From Pseudomonas sp. MAG733B (GTDB lineage Bacteria > Pseudomonadota > Gammaproteobacteria > Pseudomonadales > Pseudomonadaceae), in assembly GCF_036884845.1 (NCBI RefSeq), contig NZ_CP145732.1:4154001-4218000 (forward strand): DNA of 64,000 nt. Reading direction: 5' to 3'. The position numbers and the translations under genes were made by a program. The notes below the pieces were generated by a model, which worked only from the letters and a program-made list of their open reading frames with translations, had not been told where the DNA came from and searched no databases. Positions 54,669 through 62,649 of the stretch are shown in pieces (the stretch's first letter is position 1; each line of letters opens with the position of its first letter).

Positions 54669-56249
54669 TCAGTTCGCCACCGCTGTGCTGTGCTTGCCAT
54701 CGACCAGCCGTTGGATGCCCAGCGGGTTGGCGTTTTTCAGGGCATCGGGCAGCAACGCGTCGGGCACGTTCTGGTAGCACACCGGACGCAGGAAACGATC
54801 GATCGCCAGGGTGCCGACCGACGTGCCGCGGCTATCGGACGTGGCCGGGTACGGGCCGCCATGGACCATCGCATCGCACACTTCAACGCCGGTCGGGTAG
54901 CCATTGAGCAGCACTCGACCGACCTTCACTTCCAGCGCACCGAACACTTCACCGAAGGCCGTCAGGTCGTCGTTGTCGGCCAGCAACGTGGCCGTGAGCT
55001 GGCCGCGCAAGGCGCCGACCGCGCGCAACAGTTCAGCCTTGTCCGCCACTTGAACCAGTACCGTGCAAGGGCCGAAGACCTCTTCCTGTAGCAGTTCATC
55101 GTTTTCCAACAGCAGGCTGATATCGGCCTCGAACAATTGCGGCTGCGCCTGGTTGCCCTTCTGCGCCAGGCCACTCAAGTGCCTGATGCCCGGGTGAGCC
55201 AACAACGCCTGCAAGCCTTTGCCGTAGCTGTTCAAGGTGCCGGCATTGAGCATGGTTTGCGGCGCCTGCGCGGCCATGTGCCCGGTCAGTTGCTCGATGA
55301 AAGCGCTGAACGCCGGCGAGCGAATGCCGACGACCAGGCCGGGGTTAGTGCAGAACTGGCCACAGCCCTGCACCACCGAAGCGCTCAGTTCCTTGGCAAT
55401 CAACGCGCTGCGGTTGGCCAGGGCTTGTGGCAAGACCAGCACCGGGTTGATGCTCGACATCTCGGCGAACACCGGGATCGGTTGTGGCCTTGCCGCCGCC
55501 ATATCGCACAGGGCACGACCGCCCTTCAGCGAGCCGGTAAAGCCCACGGCCTGAATACCAGGGTGTTTGACCAGTGCCTCGCCGACGCCAGCTCCGAAGA
55601 TCATGTTGAACACGCCGGCCGGCATGCCGGTGCGTTCGGCAGCGCGGATCAGCGCTTCGGCCACACGTTCGGCCGTGGCCATGTGGCCGCTGTGGGCCTT
55701 GAACACAACAGGGCAACCGGCGGCCAGAGCGGCGGCGGTGTCACCGCCAGCCGTGGAGAACGCCAGCGGAAAGTTGCTGGCACCGAAGACCGCCACCGGG
55801 CCGACACCGATGCGGTACTGACGCAAGTCAGGACGCGGCAACGGAGTGCGCTCCGGCAGCGCCTGATCGATGCGTGCGCCATAGAAATCGCCACGGCGCA
55901 GGACTTGCGCAAACAAGCGCATCTGGCCGCTGGTACGGCCGCGTTCACCCTGAATGCGGGCGCTCGGCAGAGCGGTCTCGCGGCAGGTGAATGCGATGAA
56001 GTCCTCGCCCAGATCGTCGAGTTCATCGGCGATGGCTTCAAGGAATTCGGCCCGGCGTACTGCGGGCAAGTTGCGAAACAACGGGAACGCCGCACTGGCA
56101 GCCGTCACCGCTGTATCGACCTCGGCCAGAGTCGCCTGATGGAATGCGCCGGGCAGTTGTTCGCCGGTGTGAGCGTCGACGCTATAAACCAGAGTGTCGC
56201 CCAGGGCGCTACGTTGGCCCGCGATAAAGTTGAATCCGGAAACTTGCAT
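54669..56249 (-). CDS. Aldehyde dehydrogenase (2-oxoglutarate semialdehyde dehydrogenase type)
   Basis: 526 residues, longer than the dehydrogenase at 34201-35631 and from a different subfamily. The start MQVSGFNFIAGQRSALGD, the substrate-side FGASNFPLAFSTAGGDTAAA, the cofactor region VGFTGSLKGGRAL, the general-base glutamate in FAEMSSINPV and the catalytic cysteine in GCGQFCTNPGLV identify the NADP-type 2-oxoglutarate semialdehyde group. It would complete conversion of keto-deoxy acids to 2-oxoglutarate. The ATG at 56249 is used; the frame extends to 56285. Confidence 0.87.
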   Translation of the reverse strand: MQVSGFNFIAGQRSALGDTLVYSVDAHTGEQLPGAFHQATLAEVDTAVTAASAAFPLFRNLPAVRRAEFLEAIADELDDLGEDFIAFTCRETALPSARIQGERGRTSGQMRLFAQVLRRGDFYGARIDQALPERTPLPRPDLRQYRIGVGPVAVFGASNFPLAFSTAGGDTAAALAAGCPVVFKAHSGHMATAERVAEALIRAAERTGMPAGVFNMIFGAGVGEALVKHPGIQAVGFTGSLKGGRALCDMAAARPQPIPVFAEMSSINPVLVLPQALANRSALIAKELSASVVQGCGQFCTNPGLVVGIRSPAFSAFIEQLTGHMAAQAPQTMLNAGTLNSYGKGLQALLAHPGIRHLSGLAQKGNQAQPQLFEADISLLLENDELLQEEVFGPCTVLVQVADKAELLRAVGALRGQLTATLLADNDDLTAFGEVFGALEVKVGRVLLNGYPTGVEVCDAMVHGGPYPATSDSRGTSVGTLAIDRFLRPVCYQNVPDALLPDALKNANPLGIQRLVDGKHSTAVAN

Positions 56250-56285
56250 GTGCTTTTCGCCTTGTGGAGGTTGCAGGGCTGTCAA

Positions 56286-57833
56286 TCAGGTCACGGCACC
56301 GATCTGCCAGGGCACGAACTCGTTCTGCCCATAACCGTGCTGTTCGCTCTTGCTGCGCTCGCCTGAAGCGATGCGCAGCATCTGTTCGAAGATGTACGCG
56401 CCGCGCTCTTCAATGCTGGTGGAACCGTCGGCGATGCCGCCGCAGTTCACGTCCATGTCTTCTTCCTGGTGTTCGAACACCCGGTTGTTGGTTGCCAACT
56501 TGATCGACGGTGCCGGCGCGCAGCCGTAGGCAGAGCCTCTGCCGGTGGTGAAGGCGATAAGGTTGGCGCCACCGGCGACTTGCCCTGTGGCCGAGACCGG
56601 GTCATAGCCCGGCGTATCCATGAACACCAGCCCCTTGGCCCGGACCGCTTCTGCGTATTGGTAGACATCCACCAGATTGCTGGAACCGGCCTTGGCCACC
56701 GCGCCCAGGGACTTCTCCAGAATCGTGGTCAGGCCACCGGCCTTGTTGCCGGCCGAAGGGTTGTTGTTCAGTTCGGCGTTCATGCGCTGGCAGTAGTCTT
56801 CCCACCAATGGATGCGCGCGATGAGTTTTTCCCCCACCTCGCGGCTCACGGCACGGCGCGTCAGCAAGTGTTCGGCGCCATAGATTTCCGGGGTTTCTGA
56901 AAGAATCGCGGTGCCACCGGCCGCTACCAAACGGTCAACGGCATTGCCCAGCGCCGGGTTGGCGGTGATGCCCGAGTAACCGTCCGAGCCGCCGCATTGC
57001 AAGCCGACAATCAAGTGGCGAGCGCTGACTGACTCACGTTTCACCTGATTGGCCTGAGGCAGCAATGCCTTGACCTGCTCGATGCCACTGGCGATGGTCT
57101 TCGACGTGCCGCCGATGCCTTGAATGGTGAACGCGCGCAACTGGTCGCTGGCGGTGAGCCCTTGCGTCTCGAGCAGGCTCTCGATCTGGTTGGTTTCACA
57201 ACCCAGGCCGATGATCAGCACGGCAGCGAAATTAGGGTGCACGGCGTAACCACCGAGCGTGCGACGCAGCAGCCCCAGGGCTTCGCCGCTCGGGTCGACT
57301 GCGCAACCGGCGCCGTGGGTCAGCGCCACGACGCCGTCGATGTTCGGAAAAGCCGCCAGCGCTTCAGGATGGATGTCCCGACGAAAGTAGTCCGCCACGG
57401 CCCGGGCCACGGTCGCCGAGCAGTTCACCGAGGTGAGAATGCCGACATAGTTGCGGGTCGCCACGCGGCCATCGGCACGCACGATGCCCTGGAACAGGGC
57501 TTCGGTACTGGGCGTGGCGTGGGCATCGACGCCGAAGGCGTAGTCACGGGCAAAATCGCCCATCTCCACATTGTGCACATGCACATGCTCGCCGGCCTCG
57601 ATGACCTGCGAAGCAAACCCGATGATTTGGCCGTAACGACGCAGGGGCTGGCCCTGCTCTACCCGCTGAGTGGCGACTTTGTGCCCGGAGGGAATCGGCT
57701 GACGCACGGTGATCGCTTCGGCTTCCAGGACCAGGCCTTCAGGCAAGACCTGCCGTGCAATCGATACGTTGTCCAGGGGATTGAGGCGGATCACGGCAGA
57801 GTCGCCGGTCCGGGTTCTGGCAATCAGTTGCAT
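56286..57833 (-). CDS. GarD/UxaA family sugar-acid dehydratase (probable galactarate dehydratase)
   Basis: 515 residues. N-terminal SAF-like domain (NVSIARQVLPEG, then HVHNVEM), then a large metal-dependent catalytic domain with GRVATRNYVGILTSVNCSATVA, LTHGAGCAVD, GLQCGGSDGYSGITANPALG and GSAYGCAPAPSIKLATNN. The family dehydrates D-galactarate or D-altronate; length and the TRNYVGI segment fit GarD, but altronate cannot be excluded. First gene of the minus-strand operon (GarD-like, aldehyde dehydrogenase, Ldh, FAH, MFS). GAGAGG lies before the ATG. A CGATAAC dyad is located upstream. Confidence 0.85.
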   Translation of the reverse strand: MQLIARTRTGDSAVIRLNPLDNVSIARQVLPEGLVLEAEAITVRQPIPSGHKVATQRVEQGQPLRRYGQIIGFASQVIEAGEHVHVHNVEMGDFARDYAFGVDAHATPSTEALFQGIVRADGRVATRNYVGILTSVNCSATVARAVADYFRRDIHPEALAAFPNIDGVVALTHGAGCAVDPSGEALGLLRRTLGGYAVHPNFAAVLIIGLGCETNQIESLLETQGLTASDQLRAFTIQGIGGTSKTIASGIEQVKALLPQANQVKRESVSARHLIVGLQCGGSDGYSGITANPALGNAVDRLVAAGGTAILSETPEIYGAEHLLTRRAVSREVGEKLIARIHWWEDYCQRMNAELNNNPSAGNKAGGLTTILEKSLGAVAKAGSSNLVDVYQYAEAVRAKGLVFMDTPGYDPVSATGQVAGGANLIAFTTGRGSAYGCAPAPSIKLATNNRVFEHQEEDMDVNCGGIADGSTSIEERGAYIFEQMLRIASGERSKSEQHGYGQNEFVPWQIGAVT

Positions 57834-57954
57834 GGGACCTCTCAGGGCAGTACGGCTGACTTCTTGTTATGGCGTCGCCCGTTTCGTGACGGGCGAATCT
57901 GCGATAACTGTAGGGAGCCAGCCCCAACATTCCCAATGAGATGATCCGATCAAT

Positions 57955-57973
57955 CGATAACCTGACGTTATCG
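57955..57973. promoter_or_regulatory. CGATAAC/GTTATCG dyad upstream of the GarD-like operon
   Basis: CGATAAC-N5-GTTATCG is a perfect 7-base inverted repeat, with an outer ATCCGAT/ATCGGAT pair. A third CGATAAC lies at 57902-57908. It is 120 bases upstream of the operon's first gene and immediately after a LysR gene, a likely LysR-type binding site. Confidence 0.45.
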
Positions 57974-57997
57974 GATTGGCTTATTGAGCGACACTAA

Positions 57998-58960
57998 TCA
58001 ATCGCTCGCCGATTCTGCCTCCTGCCGTTGACGCGCGAAATCGAGCAGGATGTCGGCGAATTCCCGGGCCGAACCGGTGAGCGGCTCGTCCTTTCGGGTA
58101 ATGATCCCGTACTCCAGCGGTGCCAGATGCAATGGGGTCTTCAGCTCCTTGAACTGGCCACTGTCCAGCTGCGCCGCCACCATCGATCGGGGCAACATGG
58201 CGATCATCGGTCCGGAGTGCAGCAGTTGCAGGAACATCTGCATGGAGATGGTATTGACGCTGTCCGCCGGCGATGTGATGCCTGCGGCCTTGAACGCCAA
58301 CTCCAGGCGATCGCGAATCGGCGTACCGACCGGATACAGCACCCACGGCCACTCGCCGAGCGCTTCCAGCGGCGTGAAGTCCAGCTCATTGAGCGGATGA
58401 CTGCTGTTGACCACCAGGCTGAAGGGCTCGGGCTCCAAAGGCTGGAAATCGAAGACCTGGCTGTAACGCTCTTCGGTGAAGCGGCCGATCATCAGGTCCA
58501 GCTTGTTTTGCTCAAGCATGGCCAGCAGATGGTCGCTGGACTGCTCCACTACTTCGATCGACAGCAAAGGACTGCGCGCCTTGATCGCGGCGATGGCCTG
58601 GGGCAGCACCACCGAGGTCGCCGCAAAAATCCCGCCCACCTTGAGAAAACCATGCCCGCCCTTGCGCAGCCGATTGACCTGATCTACAAACTTGTGTGAA
58701 TCGGCCAACGCACCCTGGGCATACCGCACCACATGCTCGCCCAGCTCCGTCGGCGGCATGCTGCGCGGCAGACGCTCGAACAGGGCAAAGCCGAACTGCT
58801 CCTCCAGATCACGCAGCATCTTGCTCAAGGCTGGCTGACTGAGATTCATCCGGATGGCGGTGGCGTGCATGTTGCGCGTGCGCGCCAGGGTGTCGATCAG
58901 CACCAGGTGCTTGAAGCGCACCCAGTTGCAGAAGCTGGAATGGGTGATATCTGACGGCAT
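57998..58960 (-). CDS. LysR family transcriptional regulator (second of tandem pair)
   Basis: 320 residues. Winged helix HLVLIDTLARTRNMHATAIRMNLSQPALSKMLRDLEEQ, then the effector domain (GFLKVGGIFAATSVVLPQAI). Its ATG is one base after the stop region of the other LysR gene, so the two are co-transcribed. Their N-terminal halves share FERLPR-MxPTExGE-V-RYAQGAL, showing descent from a duplication. It probably controls the GarD-like operon immediately downstream; ligand unknown. Confidence 0.88.
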   Translation of the reverse strand: MPSDITHSSFCNWVRFKHLVLIDTLARTRNMHATAIRMNLSQPALSKMLRDLEEQFGFALFERLPRSMPPTELGEHVVRYAQGALADSHKFVDQVNRLRKGGHGFLKVGGIFAATSVVLPQAIAAIKARSPLLSIEVVEQSSDHLLAMLEQNKLDLMIGRFTEERYSQVFDFQPLEPEPFSLVVNSSHPLNELDFTPLEALGEWPWVLYPVGTPIRDRLELAFKAAGITSPADSVNTISMQMFLQLLHSGPMIAMLPRSMVAAQLDSGQFKELKTPLHLAPLEYGIITRKDEPLTGSAREFADILLDFARQRQEAESASD

Positions 58961-58961
58961 G

Positions 58962-59909
58962 TTATTGCTCCCTGAAATACTCGAGCAGCCTATCCAAAAC
59001 CAGTGGTCTAGGCCGAGACCGCAACGTCAGCAAACCAATGTTGACCATGGAAATCGGCAACTCCACCGGCAAAACCGTGACCATCCCATAGCGCGCATAA
59101 TGCTCGGCCACATCATTGGGCACCACCGCGATCATGTCCGACGCCTCGAGCATCGCCGTGGTCGCCAGGATCGAAGCGGTCTCGACAATGTCCAGCGCCT
59201 GCACCATACCGCCGGCCTTCAGGGCACTTTCCACCCGCCGACGCATGGGGCTGCCGATGGGATGCAGGATCCAGGTCAATGTGATCAAGTCGGCCAACTG
59301 CAATGGCGAAGATCCCGCCAACGGATGACCAGCCCGGGCGATCACGCGCATCTGTTCACCCTGATCGAACAGCTCGATATCCAGATCCTGACTGTCGCTC
59401 TGGTCCGGCAAGCGCCCCAACACCACATCGAAATCACCGCGCAGCAAGGCCGGTAGCAAGGTATCGCTGGTACCGACCTCAATCGAAATGCGCACCTTGG
59501 GGTAATCGCGCTTGTACGCCAGCACCGCTTTTGTCAGCAGTCGGGGCACCGGTCCCATCACACTGCCGATGCGCACCAGCCCCGCAGCCCCACGTGCCAG
59601 TTCCGCGATCCGCGCCTGGGCATGCTCGAACTCATGCAGCGCGCCCTGGGCGTAGCGGATCATCACTTCGCCATACAAGGTTGGCTGCATGCCGCGCGGC
59701 AAGCGCTCGAACAGACGCACTCCAAGACGCTCTTCCAGTTGCTGCAACAGCAAGCTGGCGGCAGGTTGCGTGGTGTGCATCGCCGCGGCTGCGCGGCGCA
59801 GGTTGCCGAACTCACCCAAGGCATGAAGCAAGGTGATCTGCCGGCTGGAAATTTTCAGGGTGCCGAAATTATTCGGCGTGAGCGTGGCGCCTTCTGGATT
59901 GGATGACAT
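58962..59909 (-). CDS. LysR family transcriptional regulator (first of tandem pair)
   Basis: 315 residues from the ATG at 59909; the frame runs to 59951. DNA-binding part: ISSRQITLLHALGEFGNLRRAAAAMHTTQPAASLLLQQLEE. Effector domain: VRIGSVMGPVPRLLTKAVLAYKRDYPKVRISIEVG. It is divergent from the L-fuconate dehydratase gene with about 100 bases between starts, the classical LysR arrangement. It resembles the galactose/chloroaromatic-type GbpR group in having a long N-terminus before the helix-turn-helix. Likely regulator of the fuconate dehydratase gene. Confidence 0.88.
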   Translation of the reverse strand: MSSNPEGATLTPNNFGTLKISSRQITLLHALGEFGNLRRAAAAMHTTQPAASLLLQQLEERLGVRLFERLPRGMQPTLYGEVMIRYAQGALHEFEHAQARIAELARGAAGLVRIGSVMGPVPRLLTKAVLAYKRDYPKVRISIEVGTSDTLLPALLRGDFDVVLGRLPDQSDSQDLDIELFDQGEQMRVIARAGHPLAGSSPLQLADLITLTWILHPIGSPMRRRVESALKAGGMVQALDIVETASILATTAMLEASDMIAVVPNDVAEHYARYGMVTVLPVELPISMVNIGLLTLRSRPRPLVLDRLLEYFREQ

Positions 59910-60010
59910 ATCAAATCCGGTATCCCTGCTTAGGAAATCGCGATTATGCACATATCGCTCGTCGACCTACAGTCGGTTCTCCAAATGGTCTTCAAGAACA
60001 AGAGCCCGCC

Positions 60011-61327
60011 ATGCCTATTCGAATCACCCATCTGAGCGTTCGCGACATCCGCTTCCCCACTTCCCTGTCCCTGGACGGCTCCGATGCGATGAACAGCGCA
60101 CCGGATTACTCCGCGTCCTACGTCGTGTTGCACACCGACGCCCCGGCCAACCTTGAAGGCCACGGTCTGACCTTCACCATCGGCCGTGGCAATGAAATCT
60201 GCGTGGCCGCGGTGCAATCGCTCGCGCCGATGGTGGTCGGTTTGTCGCTGGAAGAGATCGTCGCCGACATGGGCGCTTTCTGGCACAACATCACCGTGGG
60301 CGACAGTCAACTGCGCTGGCTGGGCCCGGAAAAAGGCGTGATCCACCTCGCCACCGCGGCGATCGTCAACGCCGTCTGGGACCTGTGGGCCAAGCACGAA
60401 GGCAAACCGGTGTGGAAATTGCTGGCCGACATGACGCCGGAACAATTGGTGCGCTGCCTGGACTTCAGTTACGTCACCGACGTGCTCACCCCTGAAGAAG
60501 CCATCGCCCTGCTGCGCCGCCAAGTGCCGGGCAAGGCCCAGCGTGAGGCGCACATGCTGCGCGAAGGCTATCCCGGCTACACCACCGCGCCAGGCTGGCT
60601 CGGCTATAGCGAAGAAAAAATGCGTCAATTGGCCCGCGAAGCGGTCGAGGATGGCTGGACGCACATCAAGCAGAAAATCGGCGCGAATCTCGAAGACGAC
60701 ATCCGTCGCGCCACGATTCTGCGTGAAGAAATCGGCTGGGAACGGACGCTGATGATGGACGCCAATCAGGTCTGGGACGTCGATGAATCGGTCGCCAACA
60801 TGCGCCGCCTCGCCGCGTTCGAACCGCTGTGGATCGAGGAGCCGACCAGCCCCGACGACATTCTCGGCCATGCCAGCATTCGCCAGCGCATCGCACCGAT
60901 CGGCGTCGCCACCGGCGAGCATTGCCACAACCGGGTGATGTTCAAGCAGATGTTCCAGGCCGGCGCAGTGGATTTCTGCCAGCTGGACGCGGCGCGCCTG
61001 GGCGGTCTCAACGAGGTGCTGATCGTGCTGCTGATGGCCGCCAAGTTCGACGTGCCGGTCTGCCCCCATGGCGGTGGTGTCGGGTTGTGCGAGTACGTGC
61101 AGAACATCGCCCTGTTCGACTACATCGCCGTCTCGGCCTCGCTGCACAACCGTGTTCTGGAATACGTCGACCACCTGCACGAACACTTCCTCGATCCGGT
61201 GGTGATCCACCGTGGCCGCTACATGCCGCCGCAGCGTCCTGGCTACAGCATCGAAATGACCGCCGAAACCCTGGAACGTTACCAGTATCCCGACGGCCCG
61301 GTGTGGGTCGACATCCGCCGCGCCTGA
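60011..61327 (+). CDS. L-fuconate dehydratase (enolase superfamily)
   Basis: 438 residues. It dehydrates L-fuconate (and by stereochemistry possibly D-arabinonate) to the 2-keto-3-deoxy acid. The capping domain start DIRFPTSLSLDGSDAMNSAP and TIGRGNEICVAAV closely match the Xanthomonas enzyme as I recall it. Barrel residues: KxK motif in HIKQKIG, metal ligands Asp in MMDANQVWD, Glu in WIEEPTSPDD and Glu in ATGEHCHNR, and the catalytic histidine in CPHGGGVGLCE. The frame is open upstream to 59903 but conservation starts at 60011. No other fucose genes (dehydrogenase, lactonase) are visible. Confidence 0.9.
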   Translation: MPIRITHLSVRDIRFPTSLSLDGSDAMNSAPDYSASYVVLHTDAPANLEGHGLTFTIGRGNEICVAAVQSLAPMVVGLSLEEIVADMGAFWHNITVGDSQLRWLGPEKGVIHLATAAIVNAVWDLWAKHEGKPVWKLLADMTPEQLVRCLDFSYVTDVLTPEEAIALLRRQVPGKAQREAHMLREGYPGYTTAPGWLGYSEEKMRQLAREAVEDGWTHIKQKIGANLEDDIRRATILREEIGWERTLMMDANQVWDVDESVANMRRLAAFEPLWIEEPTSPDDILGHASIRQRIAPIGVATGEHCHNRVMFKQMFQAGAVDFCQLDAARLGGLNEVLIVLLMAAKFDVPVCPHGGGVGLCEYVQNIALFDYIAVSASLHNRVLEYVDHLHEHFLDPVVIHRGRYMPPQRPGYSIEMTAETLERYQYPDGPVWVDIRRA

Positions 61328-61374
61328 CCACTGAACCACGGTGCCCGCTGCTATAGCAGCGTGGCACGTGACGG

Positions 61375-62610
61375 CTACAAAACGAGCCGCCGGTAATCCG
61401 CCAACACCCCCGTCAGATAAGCATTGAAACGCCCCGCCACCGCGCCATCGATGACCCGATGATCCCAACTCAGGCTTAGTGGCAGCATGTTGCGCGTGAC
61501 CACTTCGCCCCGCTCCAGGGCAAGTCGTTCGACACTCTTGCCCACGCCCAGAATCGCCACTTCCGGTGCATTGATGATCGGTGTGAAGTAGGTACCGCCG
61601 ATACCGCCCAACGATGAAATGGAAAAGCAGCCACCACTCATTTCGGCAGCGCTCAACTTTCCTTCCCGCGCCTTGGCCGCCAGTTCCGACATCTCCGTTG
61701 CAATCGCCCGAATGCCTTTGCGGTCGACATCCCTGATCACCGGCACCACCAGCCCTTGCGGCGTATCGGCGGCGAAACCGATGTGCACGTAACCCTTGAG
61801 CACCAGTTCATCGCCGTTGAGGCTGGCATTGAACTCGGGGAATTGCTTCAGCGCCGCTGCACAGGCTTTCATCAGCAACGCGAGCAACGTGATCTTCACC
61901 CCGGCCGAGGCGTTTTCCTTGTTCACCCGAACGCGGAATTGTTCGAGCTGGGTGATATCGGCATCGTCGTGATTGGTGACGTGAGGGATCATCACCCAAT
62001 TGCGATGCAGGTTGGCGCCGCTTATTTTCCTGATCCTCGACAACGCCTTGCTCTCAACTGGCCCGAATTTGGCGAAGTCGACCACCGGCCACGGCAGCAA
62101 GCCACCCAAGGGTTGAGTTGCCGTGGCGGTTTGAGGCAAAGCACTCAGCGCAGCTTTTACATGGGCCAACACGTCAGCCTTGGTGATGCGATTGCGCAGC
62201 CCGGTCCCTCGGATGCTTTGCAGCGCCACACCCAGTTCCCGAGAGAACTTGCGCACCGAGGGCGATGCCAAGGGCAAGTCCGTTGTTGAGACAACAATCT
62301 CGAATGGTGCCGCAACCACAGGCTCATCAGGAATATCAGCGGGTTCGACAACAGGCTGTGCCGCTGGCTGATCAACCTCGATACTGGCGATCGCCGAGCC
62401 TTCGCTGATCTTGTCGTCCAGCCTGACCGACAATGACTGCAACACACCCCCATGGGGCGATGGAATTTCCATGGACGCCTTGTCGGTCTCGACAATGATC
62501 AGGGTCTGTCCTTCGACCACGGTGTCGCCCGCCTTGGCGAGGATTTCTATAACGCCCACATCCCTGGCGTCCCCGATATCGGGCAGACGAATTTCACGCA
62601 CATTCTTCAT
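61375..62610 (-). CDS. Dihydrolipoamide acetyltransferase (E2) of a pyruvate dehydrogenase complex
   Basis: About 411 residues. It has a single N-terminal lipoyl domain with the lipoylated lysine in VETDKASMEIP, a Pro/Ala linker, a peripheral subunit-binding domain (ASPSVRKFSRELGVAL, RGTGLRNRITKADVLAH), and the acyltransferase core ending SLSWDHRVIDGAVAGRF (active-site His and Asp). The ATG at 62610 has AGGAAG 5 bases upstream. Partner of the E1 gene upstream. Its single lipoyl domain makes it smaller than the usual AceF of gamma-proteobacteria, which has two or three. Confidence 0.9.
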   Translation of the reverse strand: MKNVREIRLPDIGDARDVGVIEILAKAGDTVVEGQTLIIVETDKASMEIPSPHGGVLQSLSVRLDDKISEGSAIASIEVDQPAAQPVVEPADIPDEPVVAAPFEIVVSTTDLPLASPSVRKFSRELGVALQSIRGTGLRNRITKADVLAHVKAALSALPQTATATQPLGGLLPWPVVDFAKFGPVESKALSRIRKISGANLHRNWVMIPHVTNHDDADITQLEQFRVRVNKENASAGVKITLLALLMKACAAALKQFPEFNASLNGDELVLKGYVHIGFAADTPQGLVVPVIRDVDRKGIRAIATEMSELAAKAREGKLSAAEMSGGCFSISSLGGIGGTYFTPIINAPEVAILGVGKSVERLALERGEVVTRNMLPLSLSWDHRVIDGAVAGRFNAYLTGVLADYRRLVL

Positions 62611-62649
62611 AAACACTTCCTGAAAATTCGACTCACACCAAGCCCGGTT

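Noticed and set aside
59930..61468. Long minus-strand frame (512 codons) opposite the fuconate dehydratase gene
   Set aside because: His/Asp/Gln-rich antisense translation with no recognisable motifs; the plus strand has the full enolase-type active site.
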